Below, piece by piece: positions 30,701-45,699 of a DNA stretch of 64,000 nucleotides. This DNA comes from Schizochytrium sp. TIO01. Taxonomy: Eukaryota > Sar > Bigyra > Thraustochytrida > Thraustochytriidae. The position numbers were made by a program, and so were the translations under genes. The notes under the pieces are model-generated. The model searched no databases, was not told where the DNA came from, and saw only the letters and a program-made list of their open reading frames with translations. The stretch covers positions 294,247-358,246 of the forward strand of contig SMSO01000037.1 in assembly GCA_004764695.1 (NCBI GenBank). Direction: 5' to 3'. Every line of letters begins with the position of its first letter. The stretch's first letter is position 1.

Positions 30701-33700
30701 TGCTGCCATAAATTCGTTTTCATATTCCCCTCCTTGTTGGTGTTGTTGTTGTTGTTGAAGTGTTGACTCGCCTTGATGTTGAGTTGAATCTTCCTCGTTG
30801 TGTCTGGCTGCTGGTGACTGAACATGACCATACGCTTGAAAATCTTGCTCTTGGGACTGATCTAGAGGGACCCCCGCAGTAGATGGCGAGATAGACCAAC
30901 CATCCTGTTGCATCTGAGGCTCGGCAGAGGTTTCTACAGTTGAAATTCCACCCGCTTCTGGAATGGCAAATGGATCTCCGCCAGAGCTGCCACTGAAGAG
31001 CATACTTGACTCGCCCGGAGCAGAGGACTCTCCATACAACGGGCTTCCATATGAGTCAGGCCCCATTAGAAACGTTAGAGTCTCTAGAACTGCCATGGTT
31101 TTGCTCAAATGGATCTGAATCCCCCTTCGCGGTACCAGAGGAGGACGAACCGAAGAGATCTCCAGCATTATGCACTTCGGGAGAAGCCGCACAATGGTCA
31201 AAATCATCATTCTCCTCCGTGGGGCTTGCTCCGAAAAGTCCACCAGCATCCTGTAAATCAGGTGAAGGTTCATTGCTGTTGCTGGACTTTGTAGGACTGG
31301 ATCCGAAAAGTCCCTCTACACCTCGAGCAGGCGGAGACTGCAAGGAAGTTTGTTCATTAGTATTTTCTGTTTCAACAGTCATTGGAGGTGGGTAGTTAGA
31401 AGGGTCGCCATGCAGCTCTTGAGTCTCTTGTCCTCCAAACAAGCCTTGTGATGGAGGTTCGTTTTCAAAAGGCCCATCAAAAGCCTGCTCGCCCTGATAT
31501 GCGTGTGATGTTTCGTTTTCTGCTCCGAACAAATTAGCCGAGCTCTGTGGCTCATTAGCGTCTGTGTCTCCGAATGAAAACTCGTTTGCTGCATCTGAGG
31601 ATGATACACCAAAGAGACTTTCGGAGGTATGTTCTTCTTGGTGTGCTTCCATCATGCCTGGAGGGTGGTGGACCTGCGGGGAAGTATTGGCTTTGTCATG
31701 AGGTAAAGAAACGCCTTGGGTTTCATGGCTTTCTTCCAACCCGAATGAATCACCAGCATTGGGCGATTCTTCGTAAGCCTGACTGTCAAAAACACCATCC
31801 TGGATTTCATTCTCGTTAAAGAGCCCAGAGTTCTGATTGCTTAATGAGTTGTCAAACAAAGTTTCTGAGCTTTGAATATTCTGCTGTTCTCCATCAAAAA
31901 GGCCAGCGGGAGCAGTTGGAGACATCGTCTGTTGTTGAGAAGATTCAAAGAGTCCTGTAGAGGTTACATCATCTTGCGCAGTGTATTGCATAGGAGGATA
32001 AGTAAACGAGCCAGGTGATGGGCTTTGCAAATGCGTGTCTTGGCTAGATTGAAAAAGCCCCTCTGAACTTGGCGTGCAGTCAACGACTTGCTCTCCAAAA
32101 GTATCTTTGGTTGAAGGTGGCTCATCAAAAAGGCCAGTGGTACTTTCGGGTTCACCATCGTCACTAAACAGGCCTTGAGAACCCTGCACTTGAACTTCCT
32201 CTTCCACAGTAGGTTGCTCATTTGAGGTAGTAAAAAGGCTGTCTGCACCTTCAATATCTTGCTGCTGCTGTTCACTGAAAGGGTCGCTGGAACCATGTGC
32301 TTGATCCTGTGACGAAGTCCAATTTTCTTGTCCCTCAGTGTAGGATTCAAACAAACCCTCAGGGTCTTGAACTTTTTGGCTTTCGCAAGCTACGGATGTC
32401 TGCTGTGTTGGCTCCTGAGAATTAACACAGAGACCTTCCGTAGAGTCCACGTCCTCTGGTTCACCAACTAAGGGGCTTTTAATCTGAATATTCCGGGCAA
32501 GACTACCAGATTCCGCAAACAACCTATCGGAACCCTCCTCATCGTTCTGTGAAGGTTGCACACTATGAGTGTGAGCAACCCCAGTCATAGAATCCGCTGT
32601 ATCCTCAAGCGCAAGTTTCTTCTGAGAAGGTGCACTCAAGGAGTCACTAGGCTGATCCAAAGCACCCGTATTTACAGAAGACCCGCCATCAGTTGCAGCT
32701 GTTGACAGTGATCGATTAACTGGGATAAAAGCCATTGGCGGAGAGTTCGGCCAATTTTGAGTCTCAAGACCTTCTCCCATCGGAGGTGCTAGGTTCGATG
32801 TCTGCAAAGGGCTTGTGCCAGTCTCGGCTTGGCTTGACAAATCCTGTGGCGAGGATAGAGATACACCAGCGGCCGGTGGCAATACAGGGGTTACAGCTGG
32901 TTCTCCGTGTGCAGTTCCAGTATACATAGGAGGTGGAGCTTGTACAGCTTCCTGGACAACAGAGGTAGAATTTGCTTCAGAAACCTCGCTAGAACATTCT
33001 TCGCTTCTGCTTACATCTTCCTGGGAGCCGCTGTCCCCGACCGTTGCTACAGTTGACTCAGTGTGCCTCGCAGGGGGTAGCTCTTGTTGAAACTCGAAGT
33101 AGCCACCCATTGGAGGAATTGTTGTTAAAGGTGGCGTGGGGGCTGAGTCTGCGGCCGGAGATTCATGCGTGCTGTCATAACCAGCATAGTAAGAGTCGGT
33201 ATCGGTAGTTGGCTTTCCAAGCGAATATGTGTCTCCATCTACTGCGACAGAGGACCATGCTCGAGGAGGTGGGGTCATTGAAGAATCATGAAGGGGAAGA
33301 GGTTCATCATGTACATCGGGGTTGCTCTGCTCCTCGAACGTAACAGCAGGAGGTGACGAGGTACCCCGAGCATCTTCACAATGATCGGAAGGACTGCTGT
33401 ACGCGCTTGCTGGAGATAGTTTATTCGTGTTGTTGTAAAAACCGCCCATGGGTGGAGGTGTTGCTGGAGGCGGAGTTGGAGTCGGGTCCGTTTCAGCATA
33501 ACTATCTGCAATAAAGGAGTCAGCGTCTTCTATAGATTTTTCAACAGAATTGGCATCTCCGTCTACCGCAACAGTGGACCATGCAACTGGAGGCGGAGTC
33601 ATGGCAGAATCGTGCAGTGGAAGGGGGGCAGCATGTACATCAGAACTGTTTTGCTTCTCAAATGTGACAGCAGCAGGAGACGAGATATCATTTGTATATG

Positions 33701-35447
33701 CGGTTGCCGAGGATACTTCATTCACCGTACTATGAAATCCATCCACGGGCGGAGGTGTTGCTGGAGGTGGTGTTGGAGTCGAGTCCACAGCACTAGATCC
33801 GTCTGTATCAGGGTCGGCTGCAATATTAGCATCAACACTATTGTATTCCTGAACTGTATTCTCAATTGAGTTAGTGTCTCCATCAACTGCAACAGAAGAC
33901 CATGCCCGTGGTGGTGGGGTCATGGCAGAATCGTGAAGCGGAAGCGGATCATCGTGTACATCGGGATTATCCGATTCCTCAAATGTCACAGCAGGAGGCG
34001 ATGAAGAATTTGTTGAGCCCAGCTCGGCTTCAGAATAGAACGTATCCGTGGACTCTGTCTTAGGTGTATACATCGGGACTGCATGAGAAGAAGACATTTG
34101 AGAAGGACTTTGGGTTTCAGGAGGATTCGAGCAGAAACTTCCCATTGGTGGAGGTGGAGAAGGTCCAGCAGGAGGAGAGGAGGAACTTGCAGCCACATTT
34201 GGTTCATGTTGATGCACCAAAGTATCAATATGAGCTTCGTGAGTCAAAGTGGTCTCATTCTCTTCAACACTCGAGGTAGGAACATCAAGCGACGGGGGAG
34301 CAAACATGGTTGCATTTTGTTCATCATGCACTGTCTGATGATTCACAGGAGATGAAGATAGCTCTGGAATATCCTCATTCGCAGGATCAGATGTTTTTAC
34401 AGTTGACTCTGAGTGCATACCTCCATAGTGCGGAGTCATCATTGGAGGGGGTGGCACAATATTTGCTGAGGAGGCCTCCATAGATAGGTCATCCTGGTCC
34501 TGATGAATACTAGCGTCTTCCGGGTTGGACTCCGATGGCTCACTTTGTAGAGAAAACGATGATGGAGGAGGTGGCATTTGATGGTATGGGGAGACATCGC
34601 GTTTGACAGGTGAAGTGACTTCTGGGTCAGTATCAATGTTGTTGTCTTGACTTGCAGAATTATCTACTGAAACGGGAGGTTGTAAATACGATACATTTTC
34701 CACGTATTGGTTATATTCAGCTTGGTCAGAGTCTCCCTTGTGAAAAGGGCCCGGCGATGTGGACTCAGGAGGGTGCATCTCCTCAACCTCTGCAACATCA
34801 GAGATATCTGAGACGGCGGCAGAAGACGCAACCTCTGCACCATCCAAAGCTCTATAAGGCTCTGAGTTCTCAGTGCCATGTTCACTGCCATATTCATGTT
34901 GAGAAGGAGGGAACCTATCATCGTTGTAAAACCCAATATTGGAATCTTCAGCATCCCCGTCATCAATGTCGGAGTCAGTGCCAGGGTCCGAGGAAGCTTT
35001 GGTAGCTGCATGGGAAAGGACTTCAATTGAATTTGAGGTAGAAGGTGGCACAGAGTTTGCCTCTTCGGATACCGAAAATGATACTGAATCAAGTTGCGAG
35101 ATATCTTGTTGGTCACCATCTATTTCTCCAGGCTCTTCTGCAAGAATAGAGCCTGCTAAAGATGACGTCGTGCTACCTCGGGTCGCGGCATGGGAGATCA
35201 CAGACAGTGTCTCTGCAAGGCCTTGAGGCCCGCCAAACTCTTCAAGTTGTTGGGATGCCTCTTCAACACTTAGTGGTTGTATACCAGACTCAACTCCTGT
35301 GGCAGAATCAGGCTGGAACATTAGTTCCTCCCCTTTGCCATGTTCAGAAGGGGCCTTTTCTGAAGCTTCTTCATCTCCGTCAACGTCATTCGTCCCGAAC
35401 ATGTCCTCGTCTATAGAGTCATCTAGCCACCCCTCTTGTGATGCCAT
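26661..35447 (-). CDS. SEC16: SEC16, COPII exit-site scaffold (two apparent frame breaks)
   Basis: A scaffold that organises COPII coat assembly at ER exit sites. Three consecutive minus-strand frames (35447-31056, 31273-28316, 28295-26661) form one protein of about 2,900 residues. The first is a long disordered region with Pro-Pro-Pro runs, three copies of a roughly 105-residue repeat and about nineteen Leu-Phe motifs, which run into the second frame. The second frame carries the central conserved domain (HAIATFGFGGRLVTMF, near 29366-29415) and the start of the helical ACE1 domain. The third completes ACE1 and ends with the typical Sec16 segment KLDAYYDKKLGKWVFPG (near 27205-27265) plus Gly/Pro/Met-rich tail. 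The joins are single-base breaks: an extra C at 31061-31064 and a missing C at 28346-28349. At the second, the alternative frame reads GDVRAAHICYLTAG, expected at that point of ACE1, so an intron there is unlikely. The start ATG is at 35445-35447. Confidence 0.9.
33090..34010 (-). repeat. Three tandem ~105-residue repeats inside SEC16
   Basis: Each copy begins PPAVTFEE or similar, continues DVHDxPLPLHDSAMTPPP and AWSSVAVDGD, then a variable acidic part and a second Pro-rich box TPPPATPPPMGGF. The anchor DNA for the AMTPPP segment recurs near 33263, 33588 and 33903, so the period is about 315-325 bp. The Pro-Pro-Pro boxes could bind Sec23, as known for TANGO1 and Sec31; that role is inferred. 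Confidence 0.88.
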
Positions 35448-36909
35448 GATTTAAAGTTTGCTACCGAAGGAGACACCCACAACAAAAGATATAGTAAAAC
35501 CGGGCTTCAAAGCTTCAGCGAGCTTGTAGGACAATCAATTTCCACGTTTTTATTATTACGCTTCCTCCGTGAATGACAATGGAGTCCTTAGTACTAGCTT
35601 CGTCTCACACGTCTTTGATCACCAAAGTGTCGCAAGAAGAGCCTGTCTCTAATCGAGTCAAAGAAATTGAGAATGTTACCACAGCTGTTCTCTTCGCCAA
35701 TATATGCGTTATTATTTTGCTGTGCTTGACAAGAGATCTGCACGAAACTTCAAAGCTTGGTGCAAGAACCCGACAACACCAACGCGTGCCAACCTTTGCG
35801 TCCTTCTGATTATTATCTCTTGTGACCCAGGTTCGTTTGACTCACAAGGAGAATAAGTTTGAGGCAAGCAAGAGAACTTTCACGTGTTTTGTTGCTTGTT
35901 GCTCCTTTTTCCCAAATACATAAATACACCTGTCTTGGCGCAAGAACGAGGGAATCGCCACACCTCAGCGCCGTCCAGCTCCACAACCAACGAAGGGCAA
36001 TCCAGGCAGTAATGAGTGTACGTTTAATTTTCGCGGACCTGCCGCGCCAACGATGATCTCGCTCGCTATTAGCGGCGGGCGATCGAAGTTGATGTGTTTG
36101 ATTCACCACGTGGACGTTGCAGAGCCCGGTCTATATCTAAATGTAGCGGCGCGTCCGCGCATATAAAGACTTATAGTAGGAGCTGGTTAATGATTATTAT
36201 AAACGTGCTCCTAGCACTTGAAGATTTCCAATTTCAAGAATTGGTACGAATGATAATTTGATCAAATCTTTTTGCCTCTAGAGTATTTTAAAGCTGATTT
36301 GACAAAATCAGAATATTTCTAAGAAAACAAATTGATGTGAAATAGAACTCCTAGAGTACTATTTGATTTGCGTGCCAAAGAGCTTATTAACAAAGGCTGG
36401 GCTTAAATGGGATCTCTTTTTTATTTTATTATTTTATTTTTATTTTAATAATAATATGTAAATATAGTATGAGCCCTGCATCTATAAAATAATAATGTAA
36501 TAATCACAAATTTTTAAACAGAATTCCGTAACGTTACTCAAAAGGTGCGACCCTTGGAGCTTTAGCGCACTACGTTGATCACTCGGGGAGACAATCAGCG
36601 ATACTTAAATCAAGGGTAGAGGACATTTGCAATTGGGTTTGGAGCAGAAGGCTGTGTTTATAGCACATGACGTAAGGCTTCGATACTGAGGCTAGATTTG
36701 CCCAGAATTAATGTGTCCACTTTACCTTCAATACGACAACCATAAAGAGAGTGGATAGGGAGGCAAAAAATACTCGATGTCAGACAGCACCGAGATAAAA
36801 TAGCCTCTCAAATACACTCACGTATCAAATCAATAAGGCATGCGAATTGCTTCTGTTGAGTCTATACTCTTTCATTATTCAGCCCAAATGCCTCGAAGAA
36901 TTTGCCAAG
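35448..36909. other. SEC16 upstream region and intergenic
   Basis: The SEC16 promoter should lie just above 35447. A 78-residue plus-strand frame (35573-35809) with one hydrophobic stretch is present, but nothing supports it as a gene. 36410-36510 is AT-rich. No further feature was seen. Confidence 0.45.
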
Positions 36910-37400
36910 TTAGTCTTCGGTGGCGTCAAAATACATTGGGTACAGAAAGCGCCATATTTCGTAAGCCGGTAGCATATTGTTCTTAAAGTCTGGAATGCTC
37001 ATTTTCTCGAAGCGCGTGGCCTGCGACAGTTTCTCGTGGTTCTTGGTGATGGTTCTGAATTGAATCGAGGTGATCATTTCGAGGATGAGGCGTCGAGGTC
37101 TCCACTGTAGGCAGCTCGAATGGCCCTCTTGATGTCTTCTTTTGAACACCGCTTGGGTTGCTCGCCGCCGGCTCCATCGCCGAATGTGCTGAGCACGGTG
37201 TCTGTGCACAAAGTCTCGAGTCTCTGCCTGATCTGATACATGTAGTATGCGCGGAGGTGATAGTTCCTGTTGGTAGCCATCCTGTCCAGGTCAAAAAGCG
37301 AAGCTTCGAGTCCTATTGAGGCGTTCTGTTTCATTGCGCTCAAAATTCGGCACTCACTAAAATTTAACATTAACGTAAGCGAAGGCTCTTCTCGTCCCAA
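36910..37400 (-). CDS. Doubtful gene, frame-broken and possibly spliced
   Basis: Two overlapping minus-strand frames with protein-like composition. The upper one (37400-37074) contains MATNRNYHLRAYYMYQIRQR and ends DLDASSSK. The lower one contains LEMITSIQFRTITKNHEKLS and ends LPAYEIWRFLYPMYFDATED at the TAA at 36910. One added base near 37076-37084 joins them. A good acceptor-like sequence (TTAAATTTTAG) lies near 37365, just before ECRILSAMKQNAS. Higher up, a short frame (37726-37604) reads MSGTVSKVELLSKNNRDEQG and could be a first exon, but its best-fitting donor (GTTCCC) is weak. The combined product would be about 150 residues of mainly helical sequence. I do not recognise it. MetAP2 copy 1 lies upstream on the other strand. 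Confidence 0.4.
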
Positions 37401-38319
37401 TGCACAGCTACAGTATCATTCAAAAGAATGATTGTTGACTTCTCGTTTCAATATTCAATTTTGTTCATTTACCGTCAATGTAGTCAAACAGCTCAATTAT
37501 CCAACTGGTCTATACATTTACTTGTACTTGAAACAAAAATGCGCACTTCAGATTGTGGAGCCAGAATTTCCTTTAGAGGAGTGCTGCTTCAGAGTCAATG
37601 CCGTCATCCACGCCTTCGTCCAGGGAACCAAAGGCCTCTGAGAAGCTGAACGCGCTGTGGCAGCGATCCCTGCTCATCTCTGTTATTCTTTGACAATAAT
37701 TCGACTTTGGATACTGTGCCCGACATGCGTTCTGTTTGACTTCGTTACTAGGCTCAAGCTCGCTGTAATGTTAAATAATCTGCGTTCGTCCATGAGCCAT
37801 GAATGCCATTAATCTCCCCAAACTGAAGCGCAATAACAGATATTTTACAATGATGTTGCAGATTAGAGGAAAACTGAACAACCGTGAAATGAAGGAATTG
37901 AGGTTGGATCTCAATCTTTTGTGCAACCACGAATCCTCAAGTTCAACCCATCTCAGTCAGTTCATTCTAAGTTTGCATAGTGCCGCCGCGGTGCTGTCGC
38001 GGTGCCGTCGCAGTGCTGCCCTTCCACTCACACTCTTTGCTCGCCTAAGTATTGCGTGAACAAAGAAGAAATTGCGGTTCCGCAAGCGTTCCGATTTTTC
38101 ACTTCTGCACAGAGTCTAGTGGAGCAAAGTCTCAACTTCGCCACTGCGATACCATTGCTCTGAGTTTGAGACCACACACGGTCTAGGGCTCCTACACTGT
38201 CCAAGTTTGGCCGCCAGCAAAATACCAGACCTTTTGTCAACCTGTACATATACTCTTTCTCCGAACTTGAAGTTCTGGTTCTTGAAACTGTTACTGCTTT
38301 CTTTAAGTAAATAAGCACA
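37401..38319. other. Region upstream of MetAP2 copy 1
   Basis: This region includes the possible first exon at 37604-37726 (minus) and an acidic alternative frame ending SLDEGVDDGIDSEAALL just below it. The remainder should hold the MetAP2 copy 1 promoter. A 86-residue plus-strand frame (37799-38059) is unconvincing. Confidence 0.4.
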
Positions 38320-39929
<1,610 letters not shown>

Positions 39930-41288
39930 AATATCTCATCTCTTTTTTCTCTGTCACGCCTGATGCTTGCTATCTTCTCTTGAAATATGGTTTAAATCAG
40001 AAAAACAATTTTCAACACCTTGATTTGTCGTTGATAACTTAACTGTGACCTCTTGGAAGTCTTGATCAACACCGACAGATGTATGTATATATATGTGTGT
40101 TTACAGATGGTTAAGCTAACTTTCTTGAAAGAATCAAAGCACACTCCACTTAATTCTTAGTTCTACTAAGGGTTCTCCACTAGCAACTTTTGTCAGGTGA
40201 TAGTAGTTCAAATATTGACTACAGATCTCAGTCACTCATTGCTCAAGAATTTCTAAAAGTCATCCCTTCTATCACAGAATAGTATTGCACTTGCCACATT
40301 GATCAGTTTTCTCGAGACCGACCCAACATAAAGGTACATCTGATCTTTATTACGACCTTGTAGTATTCCCACCCCTCTCATTTTAAGTTGGGGAGAAAAC
40401 TCAAGCCAAAACAATGTACACCCACAAAAGATAGATACCTAGGTGCCTACTCTTATTAAAATCTCCATGACTCTCGGCAGGTCATCATTTATTCGTAAAA
40501 CTCGATTCTCTTCCACTTTCCCTTCGTTTCAACTTCGATTGCCAAGTATTCTTTTGGCAAAACACTCTTGTCCTCACATTTCCCCCCCCCAAAAATGTAA
40601 AGGCAAATAAGCAAGAATTACCTTTGAGGCCACTAGACCACACATTCGCAATGCAATTATATTCCAATTGCCATTATCCACACCAATATGTTCCTGACGA
40701 CACCCTTTTGACGCTCATTGCGCGATAAAGGGATGGAGTTTCTCTCGAGACCTCCTATCTCGTTTTTTTGCATGCATTCCTTTCACTTCCATATTATATT
40801 TCAGCATAGGTCTCACTGGTCTTAATTTCGTGGCGGTGCGGCCGCAAGCAAAGAGACCTAAGCATATAGCGCCTTAGTTAATTTGCTTTCTTCAAGTTCT
40901 TTGTTTTTCAATGGGGCCTAGCATCCTATAACTACTTAATGATTCTTAGTAGCAGTAATAATGAGGCCTCTTTGCTGTGATTGTCATGTATGGTGGCGCG
41001 GGAAAGACAGACCTCTCTTGACAAGTTCAAGTGGGAAACTTCTGCGTGGATAGTCCTCGCATCGTGGGAAAGACCTTCCCATCATCTTGTTTGATCCAGT
41101 TTCTACCTTCTCTCTGTCGTTGATCTCTGCTACAACGCAGGTGGCTTCGGACTCAAGATAAATTAGGCATTCCTAGCTTATCTAATCATTCGTCGAGTCC
41201 ATCCAACGCTTCCAAGGCATCAAAACCTCTTCGACAACTTGTTATACAGCAGAACTATCTTGTTAGTACTCTCCACGGACCTATAGTC
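39930..41288. other. Spacer between the MetAP2 copies
   Basis: This 1.36-kb region should hold the copy 1 3' end and the copy 2 promoter. A CCCCCCCCC run lies near 40581-40590. No gene or repeat from the flanking copies was recognised. Confidence 0.5.
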
Positions 41289-42802
<1,514 letters not shown>

Positions 42803-43657
42803 ATTATCTGTCTTCTCGCAATCAACCTCTCTTGCACTGGTAGCCGTGCAGGGCTTTGTTCTCGTTGTGCATGGCTTTCTTACTTACTTGTCCCTAATTC
42901 ATTGAACAATCTTTTTTACGCTTAGACTGATTACACAAAGACTTTTTCTTCAGAGCTCTACAGTCTTTGAACCCTTTTAAGGAGATATGTTGACTGAAAT
43001 GTATGAGTACACGGCAGTTCGCCTTGCGTGTAATAGATCAAAGAATTAAATTAGACCTTTGGTACCGTGTATGTTTACAAAAGGATACTACAGGCCCTTT
43101 CTTGCAACAAAACAAGTTCTTCAAGGGAAAGATGCAAGGAAAACGTCAAAATAGATCAATGAGCAGCATAGCATAGCTCTAAAAGAGAATTGGGGAGGGG
43201 GGCGGTGTTCAAGTTGAACTTTTGTCTTAACCTTCGTGTGGGACAGAGCAAAACACTTCACTATTTAACCACGTACATCTGTGCGTATTAGGTGTGTGTT
43301 GTGATTGGTAAAAAGCCGAGGATCGTGTTTTACAACTGTATACCATGCTCGGAAAGCAGTCAAGACCGATAAGAAGTTAGGCAAACGAAATCAAATTTGA
43401 GATGCGCCATGGACGTTTAACAAGTACACATCTGGAAACAATAATGGTGGCATATTGCAACCTCGTATGTAGTAAACACAAGTTTTGAGTGAGGATAGAC
43501 CCAGCAGGTAGATAGATCTCTGCTACATCAACGCCTTACTAATTATCTGTAGGTCTTAAAAGGGCAGTGACAGCAGAAGAATCCCCACCACCATCACCAT
43601 GGTCACCATGAGTAATAATAGCAACATAAACAGGCCAAGAGAATTGTTTTCATGTAA
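42803..43657. other. Intergenic region
   Basis: About 850 bp between the convergent MetAP2 copy 2 and bS21m genes. A run of alternating CACCA/CATCA lies near 43586-43610. No gene was seen. Confidence 0.5.
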
Positions 43658-44290
43658 TTAATAACCGAGCTCCTTCATGCGAAGCGCCTCGCGAACAAGA
43701 CGCTTAATCTCAGCCTTCTCCTCGCGGCGAGCCTGCTCCTTCTTCTCACGGTAACGGCGCACAGCCGGTTTCTCGTGCTGTATATATCCCACAACCATTC
43801 ACCGAGATCATTCACAATCATCATCATATTCATTCATTAGTTCTCCATCTCTGCATACTCTGCATTTTAGAACACCACTAAGACAATATTTGCACAGCTT
43901 CTGTGTGAGCTACCACCGTGACCTCAATGGTCCACGAGCCCTCCAAAATATCAAATTGTAGAGCCGAAGATACTCTGTGGTGCCCGCAAAATGTCGCGAG
44001 ACCACTGCAAATAAACTAGTCTTGCTTCAGACGCCTTGGTGGCCTTGACCTTTCGTCACCTATAAACTTACCCTTGCCTGCGACTTGTGAAAATTCAACA
44101 TGTTCTCGTTACGAAGCATACGCGTGAGCCTACCAATGGCCTGGTCCACGGAGCCACGTACGCGCACGCCGGCGCTCACAGTGTCCTTGATGTTGCGTGT
44201 GGACATCTCGCGGGTTTGCACAGCCACCTGCGGCCGCACGGCCTGCTGGCCCACGCGCCGGGCCGCTGTAGACACGGCACAAGCAAACAT
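43658..44290 (-). CDS. MRPS21: Mitochondrial ribosomal protein bS21m, two exons
   Basis: A small-subunit mitoribosomal protein of 112 residues encoded by exon 1 (44290-44072) and exon 2 (43777-43658). Exon 1 starts at the ATG at 44288-44290 with an Ala/Arg/Ser-rich leader (MFACAVSTAARRVGQQAV) fitting a mitochondrial target signal, then VRVRGSVDQAIGRLTRMLRN, the bS21 pattern of a basic strand followed by an F/I-x-x-A-x-R-R-type helix. Exon 2 continues HEKPAVRRYREKKEQARREE, where bS21 has a conserved (Y/H)EKP-x-x-x-R-x-R element, and ends MKELGY-stop. The donor GTAAGT and acceptor ACAG flank a 294-nt phase-0 intron; reading through instead gives a stop after four codons. An upstream GTG (44338) is unlikely to be the start. 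This is the only gene here with a convincing intron. Confidence 0.88.
43778..44071 (-). other. Spliceosomal intron of bS21m
   Basis: A 294-nt intron with 5' GTAAGTTT and 3' TATACAG, phase 0. Splicing restores HKSQAR followed by HEKPAV. Confidence 0.85.
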
Positions 44291-45699
44291 ACTTTGTGAT
44301 TCGCACCGAAAATGACCTCGCACGTGTCCTCTTCGCACTGAGTTTTGTTGTAGCGTCGTTTCGCTTCTCGAGGTATTCGCGCTCCTCTCTTCGCAGTGCT
44401 TTCACCGCCAAAGAACAGCAGCAACAGAGAAACAAGCGAAATAAACCACTGCCTATACTTTACTGTATGCGGGTATTCTCTACTGTACAATTGTACAGTT
44501 ATATTATAGATTAAACAACTCTTCTATCAGCTATAGGCTTTCTTTCGCCTACACAGTAGCTGCAACTCAAAGTCGTTCTTTTGATTTACTGTTCTAACTT
44601 TTCCTCCACTATTCATATGAGATTATCCGCTTCTGTTCTGTTCTCTTGGACTTTAATCAAGTACAGTCAGTCGTGGCTCCGGGGCGGCGGTCTATCGGAA
44701 ATAGACCATTTAGGGAGGCAGCTAGGGCAGCGTAATGTGCGGTAGGAGCCTGACTATTTTACACGAAGCTCTAATGCGGAGTGTCTTGGGTGTAGTAGCT
44801 CAAAAACTTTGGCTTTAGAATTGGGAAGAGTTTAAGCATTGCGAAGCTGAAGATACCAGAGGACAAGATAAATCAGTATTACGCAAAAGAGAATGTGTAG
44901 TTGGTCATTTGAAGCTATCAGTGTGAGCGCAAGGTGGAGAACGAATTTGATGGCAACATGTTGTACTTCTCCCAAATGCTGACTGAAAATAGACCAGATC
45001 AATAACATATTAAACTATGAACAGAACGGCTAGTCTAGGAAGTATGTTAGAAAAGTTACGCAAATAAACACTACTCAGTCATTCATTGCCAATTATAGCG
45101 TCCTTGCTCTAACTCTGCATGCTACTGTAGAATGATCCCAAATTACTGAGAGATTATGATTATCGAATAATAATAATAATAATAACATCTCGTTAATTGC
45201 TTTAACTTTTTTAACTTTACATTATAGACAGACTAGGAGGTTTGTTAATACACAGAATCAGCTTCAAGAACCCATGATTATTACTTGATCGTCCTCATCA
45301 CGTTCATAATGTAATTAAATGAATTAAAAGTCAATACATTGTGAAACACTCAAAAGAAAGCCGGGCGTTGGCTGAGCTTACGCTGCTTATACTAATTGCG
45401 TTCTCGAATAGTTTCCCCAACCCTTAATGAGAACACTGTACCCGTGTAAACTTTTGAGATTAACTTTCCAAGGACCTGCTAAGATCAACAACCGGAGGAG
45501 CTAGCAATCCTTATACTGCCAGAGCTCTAGAAACCACATTACAAGACTCTCAACCTAGGTAAGGCATTGGGAAATAGGCTGGTGGCTTGTTCGATTGTTT
45601 CTGCACCATCAAACAAAAAACATCAAGTTGGAAGAGTGGATCAATCCACTTTAGAAGCTATGAAAAGCAAAACCCATGTGTTGCTATATTTTGGAAAAC
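44291..45699. other. Gene-free region
   Basis: The first part should contain the bS21m promoter. A short AAT run lies at about 45168-45186. No gene was recognised; the frames seen are short and shadow bS21m exon 1. Confidence 0.5.

Noticed and set aside
35573-35809. 78-residue plus-strand frame with one hydrophobic segment, divergent from SEC16
   Set aside because: Too short and without homology or conserved features; it may simply be open by chance in the SEC16 upstream region.
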